Source: Pseudo-nitzschia pungens (Eukaryota; Bacillariophyta; Bacillariophyceae; Bacillariales; Bacillariaceae). From it: a DNA stretch of 64,000 nt. Shown in pieces: positions 32,661 to 45,316 of the stretch. Made by a program: the position numbers and the translations under genes. Position 1 is the first letter of the stretch, and every line of letters begins with the position of its first letter. The stretch covers positions 4,278,001 to 4,342,000 of the forward strand of contig CM074763.1 of the NCBI GenBank assembly GCA_037355855.1, given 5' to 3'. The notes under the pieces are model-generated. The model saw only the letters and a program-made list of their open reading frames with translations, searched no databases and was not told where the DNA came from.

Positions 32661-34672
32661 ATAATATACTTATTTAAGTAGGAAAATCCACCGAAGGTGG
32701 TTAAAAGCTACTCAGTCTGTAACCAGACTTTATCGTCGCCTCAATCAAAGAGAGGTTAGGCCCCAAGTTGTAGAACGACGCGCCGCCTCAACCATGGGGA
32801 ATAGGCCCCAGGTTGTAAAGACGGCTATTGTGCAAACAAACCTTGGTAAGAAACAGGAAAAAAACGAACCAGTCCAGAGCACAACAGACACAGCTGTTGC
32901 AAAGCGTACAGGAGACGGGGTAACAAGAACGTGAAAGGGAAAACACAAGCAAAACTGTCCCTTGAATGCCACTGTACAGCATCAGTGATGCTTGGAGTGG
33001 TCAGCTGACACAAGCAAAACCCTTGCCTAGATACATAGTATCTGTAATGCAAGTGGTCAGCTGACGCAAGCAAAACTGGTCTCTGCATGCTGTATTGCAG
33101 CATCAGTAATGCGAGTGCCCCAAACACATTCCTTACCACTGTATGGTACATATAGTACGGAGCCTACTACCAAATTCGTAACAGCTGTCCTTCTGTTCGA
33201 ACTTCGTAGTAGGAGACACGTACTACCAAATTCAAATTCGTAACAGCTGGCCTTCTGTTCGAACTTGAACTTGCTCTCCTGTAGTAGCTTGGAAACAGGG
33301 CCTTTAAGTGAAAACACTTATGGACCATCAGGGCTGTAGGCTTGAAAACAGGTCTCTGCTGTACTGTGAACTGGAGGGGTATATGTTGGTGGTGGTGCGT
33401 TAAGTAACATGTACTTAGCAGCTTTGGGGCTTGGGTCATAAAAACAGTAGGTCCATAATCAAAAACAATTATGGACTATCAGGGCAGTAGACTTGAAAAC
33501 AGATGACAGTTGAAGTGTGCATCTGAGAGGGTTATGTAGGTAGGAGAGCCTTAAGCAAGCTGTACTTAGCGGCTTTGGGGCTTGGGTCAGGAAATAGTAG
33601 GACCTTAAGTGAGAACACTTATGGTCCAGCAGGGCAGTAGACTTGAAAACAGATGACAGTTGAAGTGTGCATCTGAGAGGTATATGTAGGTAGGAGAGCC
33701 TTAAGCAAACTGTACTTAGCGGCTTTGGGGCTTGGGTAAGGAAACAGTAGGACCATAAGCGAAAACACTTATGGTCCATCAGGGCAGTAGACTTGAAAAC
33801 AGATGACAGTTGAAGAATGCATCTGAGAGGTATATGTAGGTAGGGGAGCCTTAAGCAAACTGTACTTAGTGGCTTTAGGGCTTGGGTCAGGAAACAGTAG
33901 GACCATAAGCGAAAACACTTAGGGTCCATCAGGGCAGTAGACTTGGAAACAGATGACATTTATACAGTACACCTGAGAGGGTTATGTAGGTGGTGGAGCC
34001 TTAAGCAAACTGTACTTAGCGGCTTTGGGGCTTGGGTCAAGAAACAGTAGGACCATAAGCGAAAACACATATGGTCCAGCAGGGCAATGGACTTGAAAAC
34101 AGATGACAGCTGGAATTTCTTGTAGAAATATACCTACAGTGGAAGGGGCTGTTCGTGAACTACACCTTGAAAAGACTTAGGGGACTTAGCAAGGAACCTT
34201 GAAGAATGTAGAACGTTAAGTGGAAATCACTTAGGAAGCTTGGAAACAATGTAGAACATTAAGTATAATATATACTTAGGGGCCTTGAGGGTGGAGCTTG
34301 GAAACAGATCGAAGCAGTACAGACGGCAACAGTAAGACGGCAACAGTATTACGTAGTAGAAGTATTTTCGAATCGCTGTAGAATCGGTACTGGAGGTGCT
34401 GTAGAAAATTAGGTGTCGGTTTTGTTTTGGTTGTTGCTGTCGATCGGCCGAGTGGTGAATTGGCAACCAAATCAACCAAAAGAAGCAGCCAGCAACTGAA
34501 CCAATAGCAGAAACAAAGAGCGCAGGTCTTGGTTAATACATGTAGGTCCTGGGGTTGTGATTGGTGGTGTAAAAGGGAGCGAGATATCGCATGGTAAAGT
34601 TGTGTAGAAATCTACGTATTTTTAGTACTGGAACATCGGAACGTCGGACAAAATGCGCGATGCGCAAATTGT
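32661..34672 (-). mobile_element. Non-autonomous LINE-like element B (2.0 kb)
   Basis: Inserted in element A with the duplication ACTGTGAGCTGGAGGGGTA (32642-32660, 34673-34691). Minus-strand order: a 5' end related to the LINE 5' end, several 150-bp tandem units (about 33400-34130), a region with GTCC/TGTTGC motifs, then the 3' hairpins and an ATT-rich tail. No protein with a domain is encoded; the 166-codon frame is a repeat translation. Highly similar to element C. Confidence 0.88.
33400..34130. repeat. 150-bp tandem repeat inside element B
   Basis: TTAAGCAAACTGTACTTAGC recurs at 33551, 33701, 33851 and 34001, an exact 150-bp period. Each unit contains CTTGGGTCAGGAAACAGTAG, GAAAACACTTATGG and GCAGTAGACTTGAAAACAG. 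The same array occurs in elements A and C. Confidence 0.9.
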
Positions 34673-35097
34673 ACTGTGAGCTGGAGGGGTATATGTAGGT
34701 GGGTAAGCATTAAGTAACATGTACTTAGCGGCTTTGGGGCTTGGGTCAGAAAAACAGTAGGTCCATAATAGAAAACAATTATGGTCCAGCAGGGCAGTAG
34801 ACTTGAAAACAGATGACAGTTGAAGTGTGCACCTGAGAGGGTTATGTAGGTAGGAGAGCCTTAAGCAAGCTGTACTTAGCGGCTTTGGGGCTTGGGTCAG
34901 AAAACAGTAGGACCATAAGCAAAAATAATTATGGTCCAGCAGGGCAGTAGACTTGAAAACAGATGACAGTTGAAGTGTGCATCTGAGAGGTATATGTAGG
35001 TGGTGGAGCCTTAAGCGAACTGTACTTAGCGGCTTTGGGGCTTGGGTCAGAAAACAGTAGGACCTTAAGCGAAAACACTTATGGTCCAGCAGGGCAG

Positions 35098-35423
35098 TGT
35101 GACGAGCTAGCGTAGCTAGCTCAAGCCACGACTGAATAATTAACCGAATCCCATATGGGAATCGAATATCATATCTTCAGTCATGAATACATTTCGATAT
35201 GTATTCTAACTATTATGGTCGAGTCCCAGATTAGGATATATGCCTAATCGTGGGAACCGACAATGAACCAACATTTATGGCAGAGCATGCCAAAGTGTGG
35301 CTATGCTCGCGACCTCGAAATTTTATATGTTTCCATTCTCAATTCACGTAACAATATCTCGTAAAGTATCTAAACATTCACAATTTTCATACTACTCCGA
35401 AATTTCTACTCTAGACCGTAACA
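35098..35423 (+). repeat. 5' LTR
   Basis: 326 bp, TG...CA ends, with an internal AGCTAGCGTAGCTAGCT palindrome near the start and a CATATGGG tract. The sequence just after it, beginning CAGTAATTACTG, does not show an obvious tRNA primer-binding site. Confidence 0.93.
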
Positions 35424-35541
35424 CAGTAATTACTGTTTGTGCTTTACAGTAGAAACAGTAGAACTCAGTACTGAATTCAAAACCACCAACAGCCTCAACA
35501 ACAGAGGCACCTTTTATCTCCAACAAACCGATCGACGCAAC

Positions 35542-36264
35542 ATGGCTGGCATCTACAGAGATCCCCCCATTGCCTACAAAAGCTCCTTCGATCGAACCAA
35601 GCCTAAACTCTTCACCCTGTACAATGTCGACGAGGATCGGACAGATAGCATGAAAGTCCCGCTGTTTACAGAGACCGGAGGACTAGAAGAACTGCTCTTC
35701 GTGGAGGAGTCTTTTCGAAACGCCGCCAAGCTCTTAAGACTCCCAATTGACATCTACCTCACACACTTCAGTCGATGCCTCACTACAGACGCACAAAGCA
35801 AGTGGAATGACATGATCAAGGATCCACTGGACCCGGATGAATACCAATATTCCCAGGAAGAGATTGGTGGATATGACCAAGCGTTCCTTGACTTCACCAA
35901 GCTCTACTGCAACGCCAGGGATGCTAGAGATATCATGCATACTTATCTTCGAAGCGCGGAATGCCGCAAGACTCCCTCAGTTACTTGCAAGGAGCATGCC
36001 GACAGAATCCTTATCCTCATGAAATACACTCAGAAACTAGATGGGAGCAGCGCTCCTCTATCCCGAATAGAGAAACTAACAATCCTGCTACACTCCTTCC
36101 CTTCTGCATGGATCGAGAACTACGGAATCATCCACAGTGGAATTCAAGAAGATACCACAGTCCAGCACATTGTGGATCACATGAGCTGCCACGAGAGACA
36201 AGCTAACAAGAAAAGCAACTCTCGCAAACGAAATTCCAAACTTCAACAAAGGCAACAACAATAA
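35542..36264 (+). CDS. Gag protein of the gypsy element
   Basis: A 240-residue structural protein that would form the particle. The frame is open from 35437, but the ATG at 35542 (MAGIYRDPPIAYKSSF) is likelier, being clear of the leader. The body is helical and charged, typical of a retrotransposon capsid, and the end is basic and glutamine-rich (QRQQQ) without a zinc knuckle. The knuckle lies in the overlapping pol frame (CRIPGHNHDWSEC), so the full product needs a +1 shift in the overlap 36185-36264. Confidence 0.8.
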   Translation: MAGIYRDPPIAYKSSFDRTKPKLFTLYNVDEDRTDSMKVPLFTETGGLEELLFVEESFRNAAKLLRLPIDIYLTHFSRCLTTDAQSKWNDMIKDPLDPDEYQYSQEEIGGYDQAFLDFTKLYCNARDARDIMHTYLRSAECRKTPSVTCKEHADRILILMKYTQKLDGSSAPLSRIEKLTILLHSFPSAWIENYGIIHSGIQEDTTVQHIVDHMSCHERQANKKSNSRKRNSKLQQRQQQ

Positions 36265-39200
36265 GAAGAAATCGAACCCCTGCAGAATCCCCGGCCACAA
36301 TCATGATTGGTCCGAGTGCTCGAAAAATAAGTACTCCAAGAACTACAAGGGCCCAGGTAACTCCCAAACGGAGTCCTTCCATACTCACACTCAAGCCCTC
36401 ATGATACCAGGGAGCAACAAGACCTTCCAAGCCCATATCAATGCAGCTCGTGAAGCAGCAATTGAAGAATACCATGCCAATCATGGTGGAAGAACAGAAA
36501 GGAGCATCGATGGGGACCTCATTTGGCTCCCCTGAATCTCCAATGGCTCCAAGCCTAAGAAGCCCCGGGCTTCACCAAAACCAGCAATCACCTTGCCTCC
36601 AGCTCCCCAGGAACTGGATGCCAGCACAGCCCTGCTGTCTGGGATGACGCATGGAGGAGATCTCCCATATAAAGAGGGGAAGGAACCTACAGGATGGAGT
36701 CCTGTTGAACGCTCAGCAAAGCCTGCGAACGCAGCAACAAAAACAGTTCGATTCTCTGCTACAGAGGAACTATCGAACATGGATCCGAATCGAAAACAAC
36801 CGAATCGATCCAAGGGTACAACAGACGCGAAAGATAGTACAGCAGCAACAAATGGACCAACCTTGTCCCTGGCAAGAAATTGGTCTACCGGTACAGCAAA
36901 AAATCTCTATTGCAATCCCGGAAACTCCAAAGACTACACCAAAGGAGGTGCGCTGGAGCAAAATTATTTAAAGCTGCTGTTGACTGCTGGAAATACAACA
37001 AAAAATACAGCAGAACAGGCATACATGAATAAGAGCAACGTGGCTCCTATTCCGAATACGAGCAACGTGGCTCCTATTCTACTAACCAATGTACAGTACA
37101 TACAAGGCATACCAACGAAATCAAGACCACTACTCGCACTACTCGATAGTGGATCATCTGGAACTCTAATCAACAAACGAGCCCTACCATTTGGCACCAT
37201 GCCAATAAGAAGCAAGCACCAGGTATTAACCACGACAGCAAATGGAAGCTTCGATACTACAGAATACATCATCATGAAGAACCTCAAGTTACAAGAGTTT
37301 GGCAACTATACCATAGGTATACACGAAGCAAGGCTCTTCCATTCCCCGAACTGCAAATACGACCTGATACTAGGCAGAGACTTCTTCCACCTGGCACAGA
37401 TCAATCTCCTATTCAAAGAAGGAGCAGTCCAGTGGATGGATAGAACTATTCCTATGAAGGACACCTCCCTATACCATGACAACCATACCATGCTCATGGA
37501 AGAACTAGAGGACGCTGAACTCTTTGCTGATGACCTCTCCTTTGCCAATCCATATAAGTCCAAAGTAATCTTAGACCGAGCCTACCAAGAGACAGATCCA
37601 TCTACAGTTGCACAACAACAGTCCCACATGTCCAAAGCAGAGCAGCAACAGTTCCAAGCAATACTAAACAAGTACCCTAATGTCTTCAACGGCGAACTAG
37701 GAAAGTATCCACACAAGCAGATCTCTCTAAGACTGAAGCCCGGATCCAAACCCATACACAAGAAGCCTTATCCAGTTGCATACAAAAGAGAAGACCTATT
37801 CAAAAGGGAGCTCCAGAATCTTTGTAATGATGGAGTACTCAAACGATGCACTGGACCAGCTGAATGGGCATTCCCTACCTTTATTGTTCCAAAGAAAGAC
37901 AACAGAGTTAGATGGGTATCAGACTTCAGAGAACTCAACGAACTCCTTGAACGCCGACCATATCCAATCCCCCGGATACAAGACATCATGAACAAACATG
38001 GCAAGTATACCCACTTTACCAAGATTGACTTGTCCATGCAATACTACTGCTTTGAACTGGATGATGCAAGCAAGAAACTCTGCACCATAGTGACACCATA
38101 CGGCTGCTATGAATACCAAAGACTACCAATGGGTGTCAAAGTCTCTCCAGATGTTGCCCAGCAACTAATGGAAGATATCCTACAAGACACTGACTGCACT
38201 GTTTATATTGATGATATTGGTATATGAACTGACGGATCCTTTGATCTCCACATGAAGACCATTGACAAGATCCTCGACCGGCTCAACCAAAATGGACTTA
38301 AATGCAACCCACTCAAGTGTGATTGGGCTGTACAAGAAACTGACTTCCTTGGATATTGGATGACTCCTACTGCAGTTAAGCCTTGGAGGAAGAAGATTGA
38401 AGCAATCCTGCAAATGGATAGGCCTCGAACTATAACCCAAGTCAAATCCTTCCTTGGCGCAGTAGGCTACTACAGAGATATGTGGCCTCGCCGGTCACAT
38501 GTCCTAGCTCCTCTTTTTGATATCACTGCGACCCCCAAGACTCCTCAAGCAGCTGCCATCAAAGGCAAACAAAGAAAAGCCCCCTCGGCCTTCACTTGGG
38601 GACCTGCTCAAGATAAAGCCTTTCAAGAGATGAAAGCAATGGTGGCAGCGGATGCGCTGAACACCTATCCAGACCTTAACAAACCCTTTGAACTGTACAC
38701 TGATGCCTCAGACCTACAGCTGGGCGCTGCTATACTACAAGATGGCAAGCCCATAGCCTATTGGTCCAAGAAACTATCTGATGCCCAAAAGAACTATACT
38801 ACTATGGAGAAAGAACTCCTAGCAATTGTACTCTGTTGCAAAGAGTACCGAAAGATGCTACTTGGCGGTGTTATCAATGTATACACTGACCATAAGAACC
38901 TTACCTTCCGCACACTTTCAGTCCAACGAGTCCTCCGGTGGAGACTATTCCTAGAAGAATTTGGTGTAAACCTCACCTATGTTGAAGGCAAGAAGAATGT
39001 TCTTGCTGATGCCTTCTCCAGGCTCCCCAGGATGGACCCACCTACTGTGGGGAAGAAAGAAGCCCTTGGTAAGGGCACTCTTATTGATTTCCTGAAACTT
39101 GAAGTCCCTAAGCAAGATGAAGAACTGTTCCTACTATCAGAGTTCCCCAACTTATTCCAGCACTTATGCAATGACGCAGACCAAGAGCTCCAAACGTGCC

Positions 39201-40453
39201 TGCTGAACAATGAGTGTCTGATCAACCTACCTAACAGTCAAGATGTGGAATGCCCGGTGAACTACTCAAATATATACCTTCATCAGCAAAAGGATCCAAC
39301 CATCAAGTTCAAGATTCAATCAAAAGCCTTCTTCTACCAAGAATTAGAAGGCAACAAGATACTTTGTTACGCGAACCAATCCAATCCCGAATGCTGGCGA
39401 ATTTACATACCAGCATCTCTTATTAATGATACCATCAAATGGTACCATCTCCTGTTGGGTCATTGTGGATCCACCAGGCTACAACAGACCATATCAGCTC
39501 GTTTCTATGCTGATAACCTAACCAGTCTATGCAAGTCCTATGTATGCCCAGACCATTGCATCAAATATAAGAACCAGAACTCCCAATATGGCAAATTACC
39601 ACCAAAAGAAGCGCCACTGTCCCCTTTTTATGAAGTACATGTGGATCTTATAGGTCCATGGAAGATTACAGCCCAGGGCAAGAACTACAATTTCAAGGCC
39701 CTAACCTGTATTGATCCAGTTACCAACCTCCTCGAAATCATCAGAATCAGAGACAAGTCCTCTCAGCATGTATCAGATCAATTCAAGAACTGCTGGCTCT
39801 CAAGGTATCCAAGACCTATCCGGTGTGTACATGACAATGGTGGTGAGTTCCTGGGAGCTGAATTTCAAACTACCCTCAAGCAATATGGAATTAATTCAGT
39901 TCCTACAACAGTGAAGAACCCCCAGTCGAATGCCATATGCGAGCGCGTCCATCATACAGTGGCTGATATCCTACGCGTCCTGGTACATGTTAACCCCCCT
40001 CAGGTTAACACCAGAGCAAGTCAACTCATGGACAATGCACTATCTACCTGCATGCATGCTTCCAGATGTGCTGTCAACGCCGCTCTACAGGCATCTCCAG
40101 GAGCTCTAGTATTCAATCGTGACATGCTAGTTGACCTACCACTAACATCCAATCTGTTAGCCCTACAGCAGCTCCGACAGCAAGGTATAAACAAAGCTCT
40201 GCTTAGAGACAATGCCAAACGTAAGGAACATACCTTCAACCTAAATGACAAAGTATGGATGCAAGAGCCAGACCCGGACAAACTACAACCTCGAAAGACC
40301 GGACCATTCGATATTGTCCAGGTTAACAACAATGGCACTGTTAAACTACAAAAGACGCCGTCAGTAGTTGAAACAGTGAATATTCGAAAGCTTACCCCTT
40401 ACAGGAATCCAATCGACCAATCAGAATCTTCGATAATCCATTGGTCGGCTTAG
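36185..40453 (+). pseudogene. Gypsy pol polyprotein frame with two in-frame TGA codons
   Basis: One frame runs from the gag overlap to the stop at 40453, broken only by TGA at 36533-36535 and 38225-38227. Domains in order: zinc knuckle CRIPGHNHDWSEC; aspartic protease with LLDSGSSGTLI; reverse transcriptase with FTKIDLSMQYY, LPMGVK and YIDDIG (the second TGA follows directly after YIDDIGI); RNase H (ELYTDASDLQLG); integrase with an N-terminal HHCC-type zinc region, Asp in HVDLIGPW, Asp in VHDNGGEF and Glu in ICERVHH. A chromodomain was not recognised. Given near-identical LTRs, either the copy was mobilised in trans or the TGAs are very young. Confidence 0.85.
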
Positions 40454-40483
40454 ATATAAGATTCGTTCAATCATGGGGCACTA

Positions 40484-40809
40484 TGTGACGAGCTAGCGTA
40501 GCTAGCTCAAGCCACGACTGAATAATTAACCGAATCCCATATGGGAATCGAATATCATATCTTCAGTCATGAATACATTTCGATATGTATTCTAACTATT
40601 ATGGTCGAGTCCCAGATTAGGATATATGCCTAATCGTGGGAACTGACAATGAACCAACATTTATGGCAGAGCATGCCAAAGTGTGGCTATGCTCGCGACC
40701 TCGAAATTTTATATGTTTCCATTCTCAATTCACGTAACAATATCTCGTAAAGTATCTAAACATTCACAATTTTCATACTACTCCGAAATTTCTACTTTAG
40801 ACCGTAACA
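40484..40809 (+). repeat. 3' LTR
   Basis: 326 bp, differing from the 5' LTR at two positions that I could find. It is followed by the GGCAG duplication and the resumed 150-bp repeat of element A. The preceding polypurine tract is weak (ATGGGGCACTA). Confidence 0.93.
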
Positions 40810-41323
40810 GGCAGTAGACTTGAAAACAGATGACATATATACTGTACACCTGAGAGGTATATGTAGATGGTAGAGCCTTAAGTGAACTGTACTTAGTGGC
40901 TTTGGGGCTTGGGTCAGAAAACAGTAGGACCATAAGCGAAAACACTTATGGTCCAGCAGGGCAGTAGACTTGGAAACAGATGACATTTATACTGTACACC
41001 TGAGAGGTATATGTAGATGGTGGAGCCTTAAGCGAACTGTACTTAGCGGCTTTGGGGCTTGGGTCAGAAAACAGTAGGAACATAAGCAAAAACACTTATG
41101 GTCCAGCAGGGCAGTAGACTTGGAAACAGATGGCATGTGGAATTTCTTGTAGAAATATTCCTACAGTGGAAGAACTTCGAGTGAGAATCACTTAAGCAGC
41201 TTGGAAACAGTGTAGAACATTAAGTATAAGATATACTTAGGGGCCTTGGGGGATGGAGCTGGGAAACAGATCAAAGCAGAAATACAACGAATAATAATAA
41301 TATACGTATTTAAATAACTTTAA

Positions 41324-41365
41324 TCACCAAAGGTGAAACTAAATTACTCAGTCTGTAACCAGACT
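41324..41365 (-). other. Two small 3'-terminal hairpins of the LINE
   Basis: On the minus strand, AGTCTGGTTACAGACT (41350-41365) and TCACCTTTGGTGA (41324-41336) can each form a short stem. The same pair occurs in the truncated LINE copy and in the 79-bp tail, and with a changed but still paired stem (CCACCTTCGGTGG) in elements A, B and C. They lie just before the tail, where reverse transcriptases of some LINEs recognise their RNA. Confidence 0.65.
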
Positions 41366-41591
41366 TTAACGTCGCCTCCATCAAAGAGTCAGGACCCCAA
41401 GTGGTAGAACGACAAATTTTTCAAACAAACCTTGAAGATCAAGCAGGGAAAAGGACAAACAAGTCCCACAAAATAGGGACTTGAGAGAAAGTGAGATGGG
41501 AATGGAGATATTGGGATAAGATCCAGTATCAAAAGGTAAATGACAAGATAAGCAGCAAGAACAGAAGACAAGACCAAGGTACAAAGTGTAA

Positions 41592-44500
41592 TCAACCCTG
41601 AGGTCCAGTAAGCCAGGCTCTGAGGAGAGCAGCCTCTCGTTGGTATGGCTGCACTGGTGGGACAGGCGCTGCATACTGCTTCCTGGCAAGGTGGATGGTT
41701 GCAAGCCACTGCCTCTTGGCAGTCAGGGTGTAACCTTGTAGGACGTGGAAAGGGGTTTGTAACAGGGAGTGGGACTGGGGAAGTGCACCAGCTGTACCAA
41801 TTGCCAATTCTGAGGTGATGGAAGCATCAAGAGATTGGTGTTGTTCAGCATCCAGGGTACCCCCAGGACCATGGAGTCGTTCATTTCTGTAGGTCCAAAG
41901 ATCCCAGGAGGTAAGAAAGAACTGATGGATGATAGCTGTAGCCCAACGTTTGGGAGAGCGCTTGCTTCCAATGTGGGAGTAGTAGTCAGCCTGGATTTGA
42001 TACCAGCGAGGAGACCACCTACCAAGAAGCCAGTTGTGCCAGCCAATTGTCCTCTGTGCTCTGACAGCAGACGCAATTGCAAGTGAGTAGGATGATGGAT
42101 AAATCCTCTGGCCCTTCCGAACTCTGGTGAGAAGATCCACAATGGCAACAACCAATGATGGATCAGTTTGTTCAACTTCAAGCCTCTTCTGCAGTGGTCC
42201 CTTGAAAGCTGACACACTGTGCTGTACTGCCCCAGGGTCCTTGCAGGAGAGCACATGAGAAACCTTCTCGTTGTCTGCATCACACAATGGGCACCTGGAG
42301 TGATCCTGATACTGGTAGTGAAGTAGTTGGTTGCCAACACCAATGCATCCAGAAGCAAACTTGACAAACCACCTTTGCATGCCAGGAGGTAAACGCTTGA
42401 AGGCATTCAGATGGGCACACCAATGGATGGAACTCAAAACAGGTTGTGGAATGGGAATGTCATGGTGGGTCTGCCAATATTGAAGAAGAGGAGGACCAGA
42501 AATGGCAACATGCAAAGCATTTTGATCAAACCTTGAGCACTTGCTTCCATTGAGAGAAAAAGCCCAGGGCTCAAACACAAGTCTGGGATAGTGATGGGCA
42601 GAAGCTCTATGGACAGAGAGAAATGCCTTTGCCATGCTGTCAACCTGATGATTGCGAAGGGCCCACCAATCAAGAAAGATTCCAGCTTGATGGCCCTGAA
42701 CCCACTGAAAGTGCACAGAGATTGGCAGGGCAGAAATCATGTTTCTGATGACATAAACATAATCAAAAGACTTCTGGGAAATAACCAATGGCCATGATCC
42801 CTCAGCCTGTTTGAGAGCTGTGTCACCATCCAGAGCAATAGTGATAGAGCCAGAAGCAATATCAAAAAGACTCACCAGAGCAGTGCAGCAGGTGAGAACC
42901 CCAATGATTCCTGCCAGTTCGCTCCTGTAGGATGACTGATCCTCAGGGGACCCACTGACAAAATTACAGCCAGTGAGGAACAATGAAGCAGTCTTGGTGG
43001 AGGTATTGGGTGACAAAATGAAAGCAGAAGTTCCTCTGAGAAGGTCCGGATCAAATGAACCATCACATACAGCACTGGCAGTACCACTCTCAATAGCATC
43101 AACAAGGTGCTGACAGCCAGCCTGTGGTAGGGAATATTTGTGGAGAAGTACTCTTGGAGACGCACAGAGTGCATCAAAGGCATCTGCAGGGGAGTCTGGA
43201 AGAGAATCAAATGGATTGTACACCAGAGGATCCATGTCAGGAGGTTCGGAAACAAAGGCTGAGGACCCAACCACGCGTACAACTTGTCCGCAAATAACAG
43301 GGCAGACAAGCACATCAGCACAGGCTGGTTTGTCAGAAATGAGTTCAGAAGTGACCCTGTATCTGCCCCTGCCCTGGGAGGTGCTCACAATCCAGCCAGT
43401 AGAAGTTTTGAAGAATATTCTGTTGGTGGATGGAGACAAAAACCAAGGCCAGAGAGAAGCTGTCTGGGGAGAGAGCCAATGCCCAAGATGAAAAGAAGGA
43501 GCCAGTGCCCTGGCTGCAGGGGGTGGACAGGGGGGAAGAAAACAGGTCTGAAGTGCCTTAGTCCATAAGCGCTTTGCTGCTGGAGGCCAAGATGGAGGAC
43601 ATCTCGGCCAGTCAAGATGATCCCTCAAGTGATTGGAGGATGTCAGCTGGAAAGCCATGGGAGAGAGTCTTTTTCCATCTGGAGTACAAATGTCAGCAAG
43701 GGAGATAGCCTTGAGTGACATGCGCATGTGATTCAAGAGGGACAAGTCAGCACCTCTGAAGCCAGAGTTGACAAAGGCTTGCATGAGATAACAGTCATTG
43801 GAACGTAACAGAGGAAGATCTGGGAAGTCTTCAAACAAGCTCACAGGGTGAACAGAGAAAAACTTCCACACATGTTTGTACCAGCAAGGAGTGACGTAGG
43901 AAGCAAAAGGATGATATGGTGTGACACCAAGATGGAGAGGAATGCCAAGTTCGAGCCGTAGAGACTCAGCAGTTAGCCTGAGAATCCTACCAGTTTGTGA
44001 GGACCTGACAGATTCCTGAAAGAGGGTGGCAATATGACTGAACTCTTGGAGGAGGTATGGATGGATGAATCCAAAGCCTTGATAGAGGGAAGGACCATAG
44101 AACACATGTCTGGGAAATGTCCGTGACATCCCTGCTTTATTCAGCACAGGAACAAGAGCTGGGTGAATTATCTTAGTCCAAGTGGCCTCATCAAGTTGCG
44201 TGACAGGCATGGGGTATTCAACAGACTTCATGAAAGAATACTTGAAGGTGTAGAGGGATGCGCGCTTCTCACACTTGGAAGCCCTGAGTTGAGAGCCAAA
44301 AGACTGAGACTGTGACTTCATGTGAGCAATCTGTGCTTCCTCATTGCCATCCATGGAGATAAAAACCCCAAGAGTCTTGTCAGCATGGTCAACTTCAAAG
44401 CGATCCAGGGTAGCTCGATTGCCATTCTTGTCAGCAACTGAGAAGTCACCAGGCATGTCAGCAATGGAGCGATAATCCCAACCGGATCCATTCCATTTGA

Positions 44501-45298
44501 AATCAATCAAATAACAGAAGGATTTGGCAGGTTCAATCGCACCACCAGTGGCAATAATCCCTCCAGCCCATCGGTCAAGAGCTGCCTGAAAGTCAACAGC
44601 CAATTCCTCACCAGATGTGGAGGAATCAGAGCCAGCACAAAACAAATCTGTGTCATCCACAAAGGCAAAACCCACAAGAGAAACCAGTTGCAGTGACAAT
44701 GAAGTGAGAAGATGGACACCATGCCCAGCCTGTTGCATCATTCGGAAGACAATTGTTGACACCAAAGCCCAAAGAGTTGGACCAATACCATTGCCTTGGC
44801 CACAACCACTGAGAGGAACAGGTTCATCACCATACACAGGACCGGACCGACCAAAACCAGTTTTGATGTGGTGCTTGGCAAGTTGCAAAGTAGACAAAAG
44901 AACCTCACACACATGTGCAGGAACCCCAAAGCTCTGGAGAGTGAGACCTGCAATGGGATGAGAGATCCTATCATAGCAGCCCTTGGCATCATTCATAGCA
45001 ACAGCACCAGATCTGCGCTTCTGCCTCAACACATCACAGATGAGCTTCTTGTTCAGGCAGGTGTTGATGGCCTTGTGGTGTTTCCTGCTTCCATGTTGAT
45101 CAACAGCCACAGCATTGGCACGTTCAGCATGGGCAAGAATGCGTCTGCCAATCATCTTGTTGTTGATTTGGAACTCAGGAGACATCAGCTGAATAAGCCT
45201 CATCTTATCCACCCTATATTCCCCAGGTTTCTTGAAGATCTCAACATCAGTGATGACCTGCCAAGCAGAAGGAGAAAAGCCAACAATCAATGGGACAG
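41592..45298 (-). pseudogene. LINE ORF2, 3' part: reverse transcriptase and RNase H
   Basis: About 1,235 codons, open throughout. Reverse transcriptase motifs are NDAKGCYDRI (A), SGCGQGNGIGP (B) and FAFVDDTDLF (C). An RNase H domain follows with CDGSFD, SYRSELAG, ALDGDT and the late NHQVDSMAKAF segment. Near the end a CPLCDADNEKVSHVLSC zinc-finger-like motif appears, as in many LINE C-termini. The 5' part lies at 47437-49642 beyond element C. Removing element C and one copy of its 18-bp duplication leaves one frame of about 1,971 codons, so this disruption is the only obvious defect in ORF2. Confidence 0.88.
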
Positions 45299-45316
45299 AT
45301 CTCAGGAGAGTGTCAA

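Larger units (their letters stand above)
35098..40809 (+). mobile_element. Ty3/gypsy LTR retrotransposon (5.7 kb)
   Basis: Two 326-bp LTRs starting TGTGACGAGC and ending CCGTAACA, flanked by the 5-bp duplication GGCAG (35093-35097, 40810-40814), inserted in the 150-bp repeats of element A. The order gag, protease, reverse transcriptase, RNase H, integrase places it in Ty3/gypsy. I see only two LTR differences (ACCGACA versus ACTGACA; CTCTAG versus CTTTAG), so insertion was recent. The pol frame nevertheless has two in-frame TGA codons. Confidence 0.93.

Noticed and set aside
33459..33959. A 166-codon frame (and its twin at 46156-46656) of repeated STALMDHKCFRLWSYCFL units
   Set aside because: It is the 150-bp tandem repeat read in frame. 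It has the same open length in two copies only because the copies are recent.
41592..45290. Treating the reverse transcriptase frame and the endonuclease frame as two separate genes
   Set aside because: The 18-bp duplication around element C and the continuous frame after subtracting it show a single ORF2.
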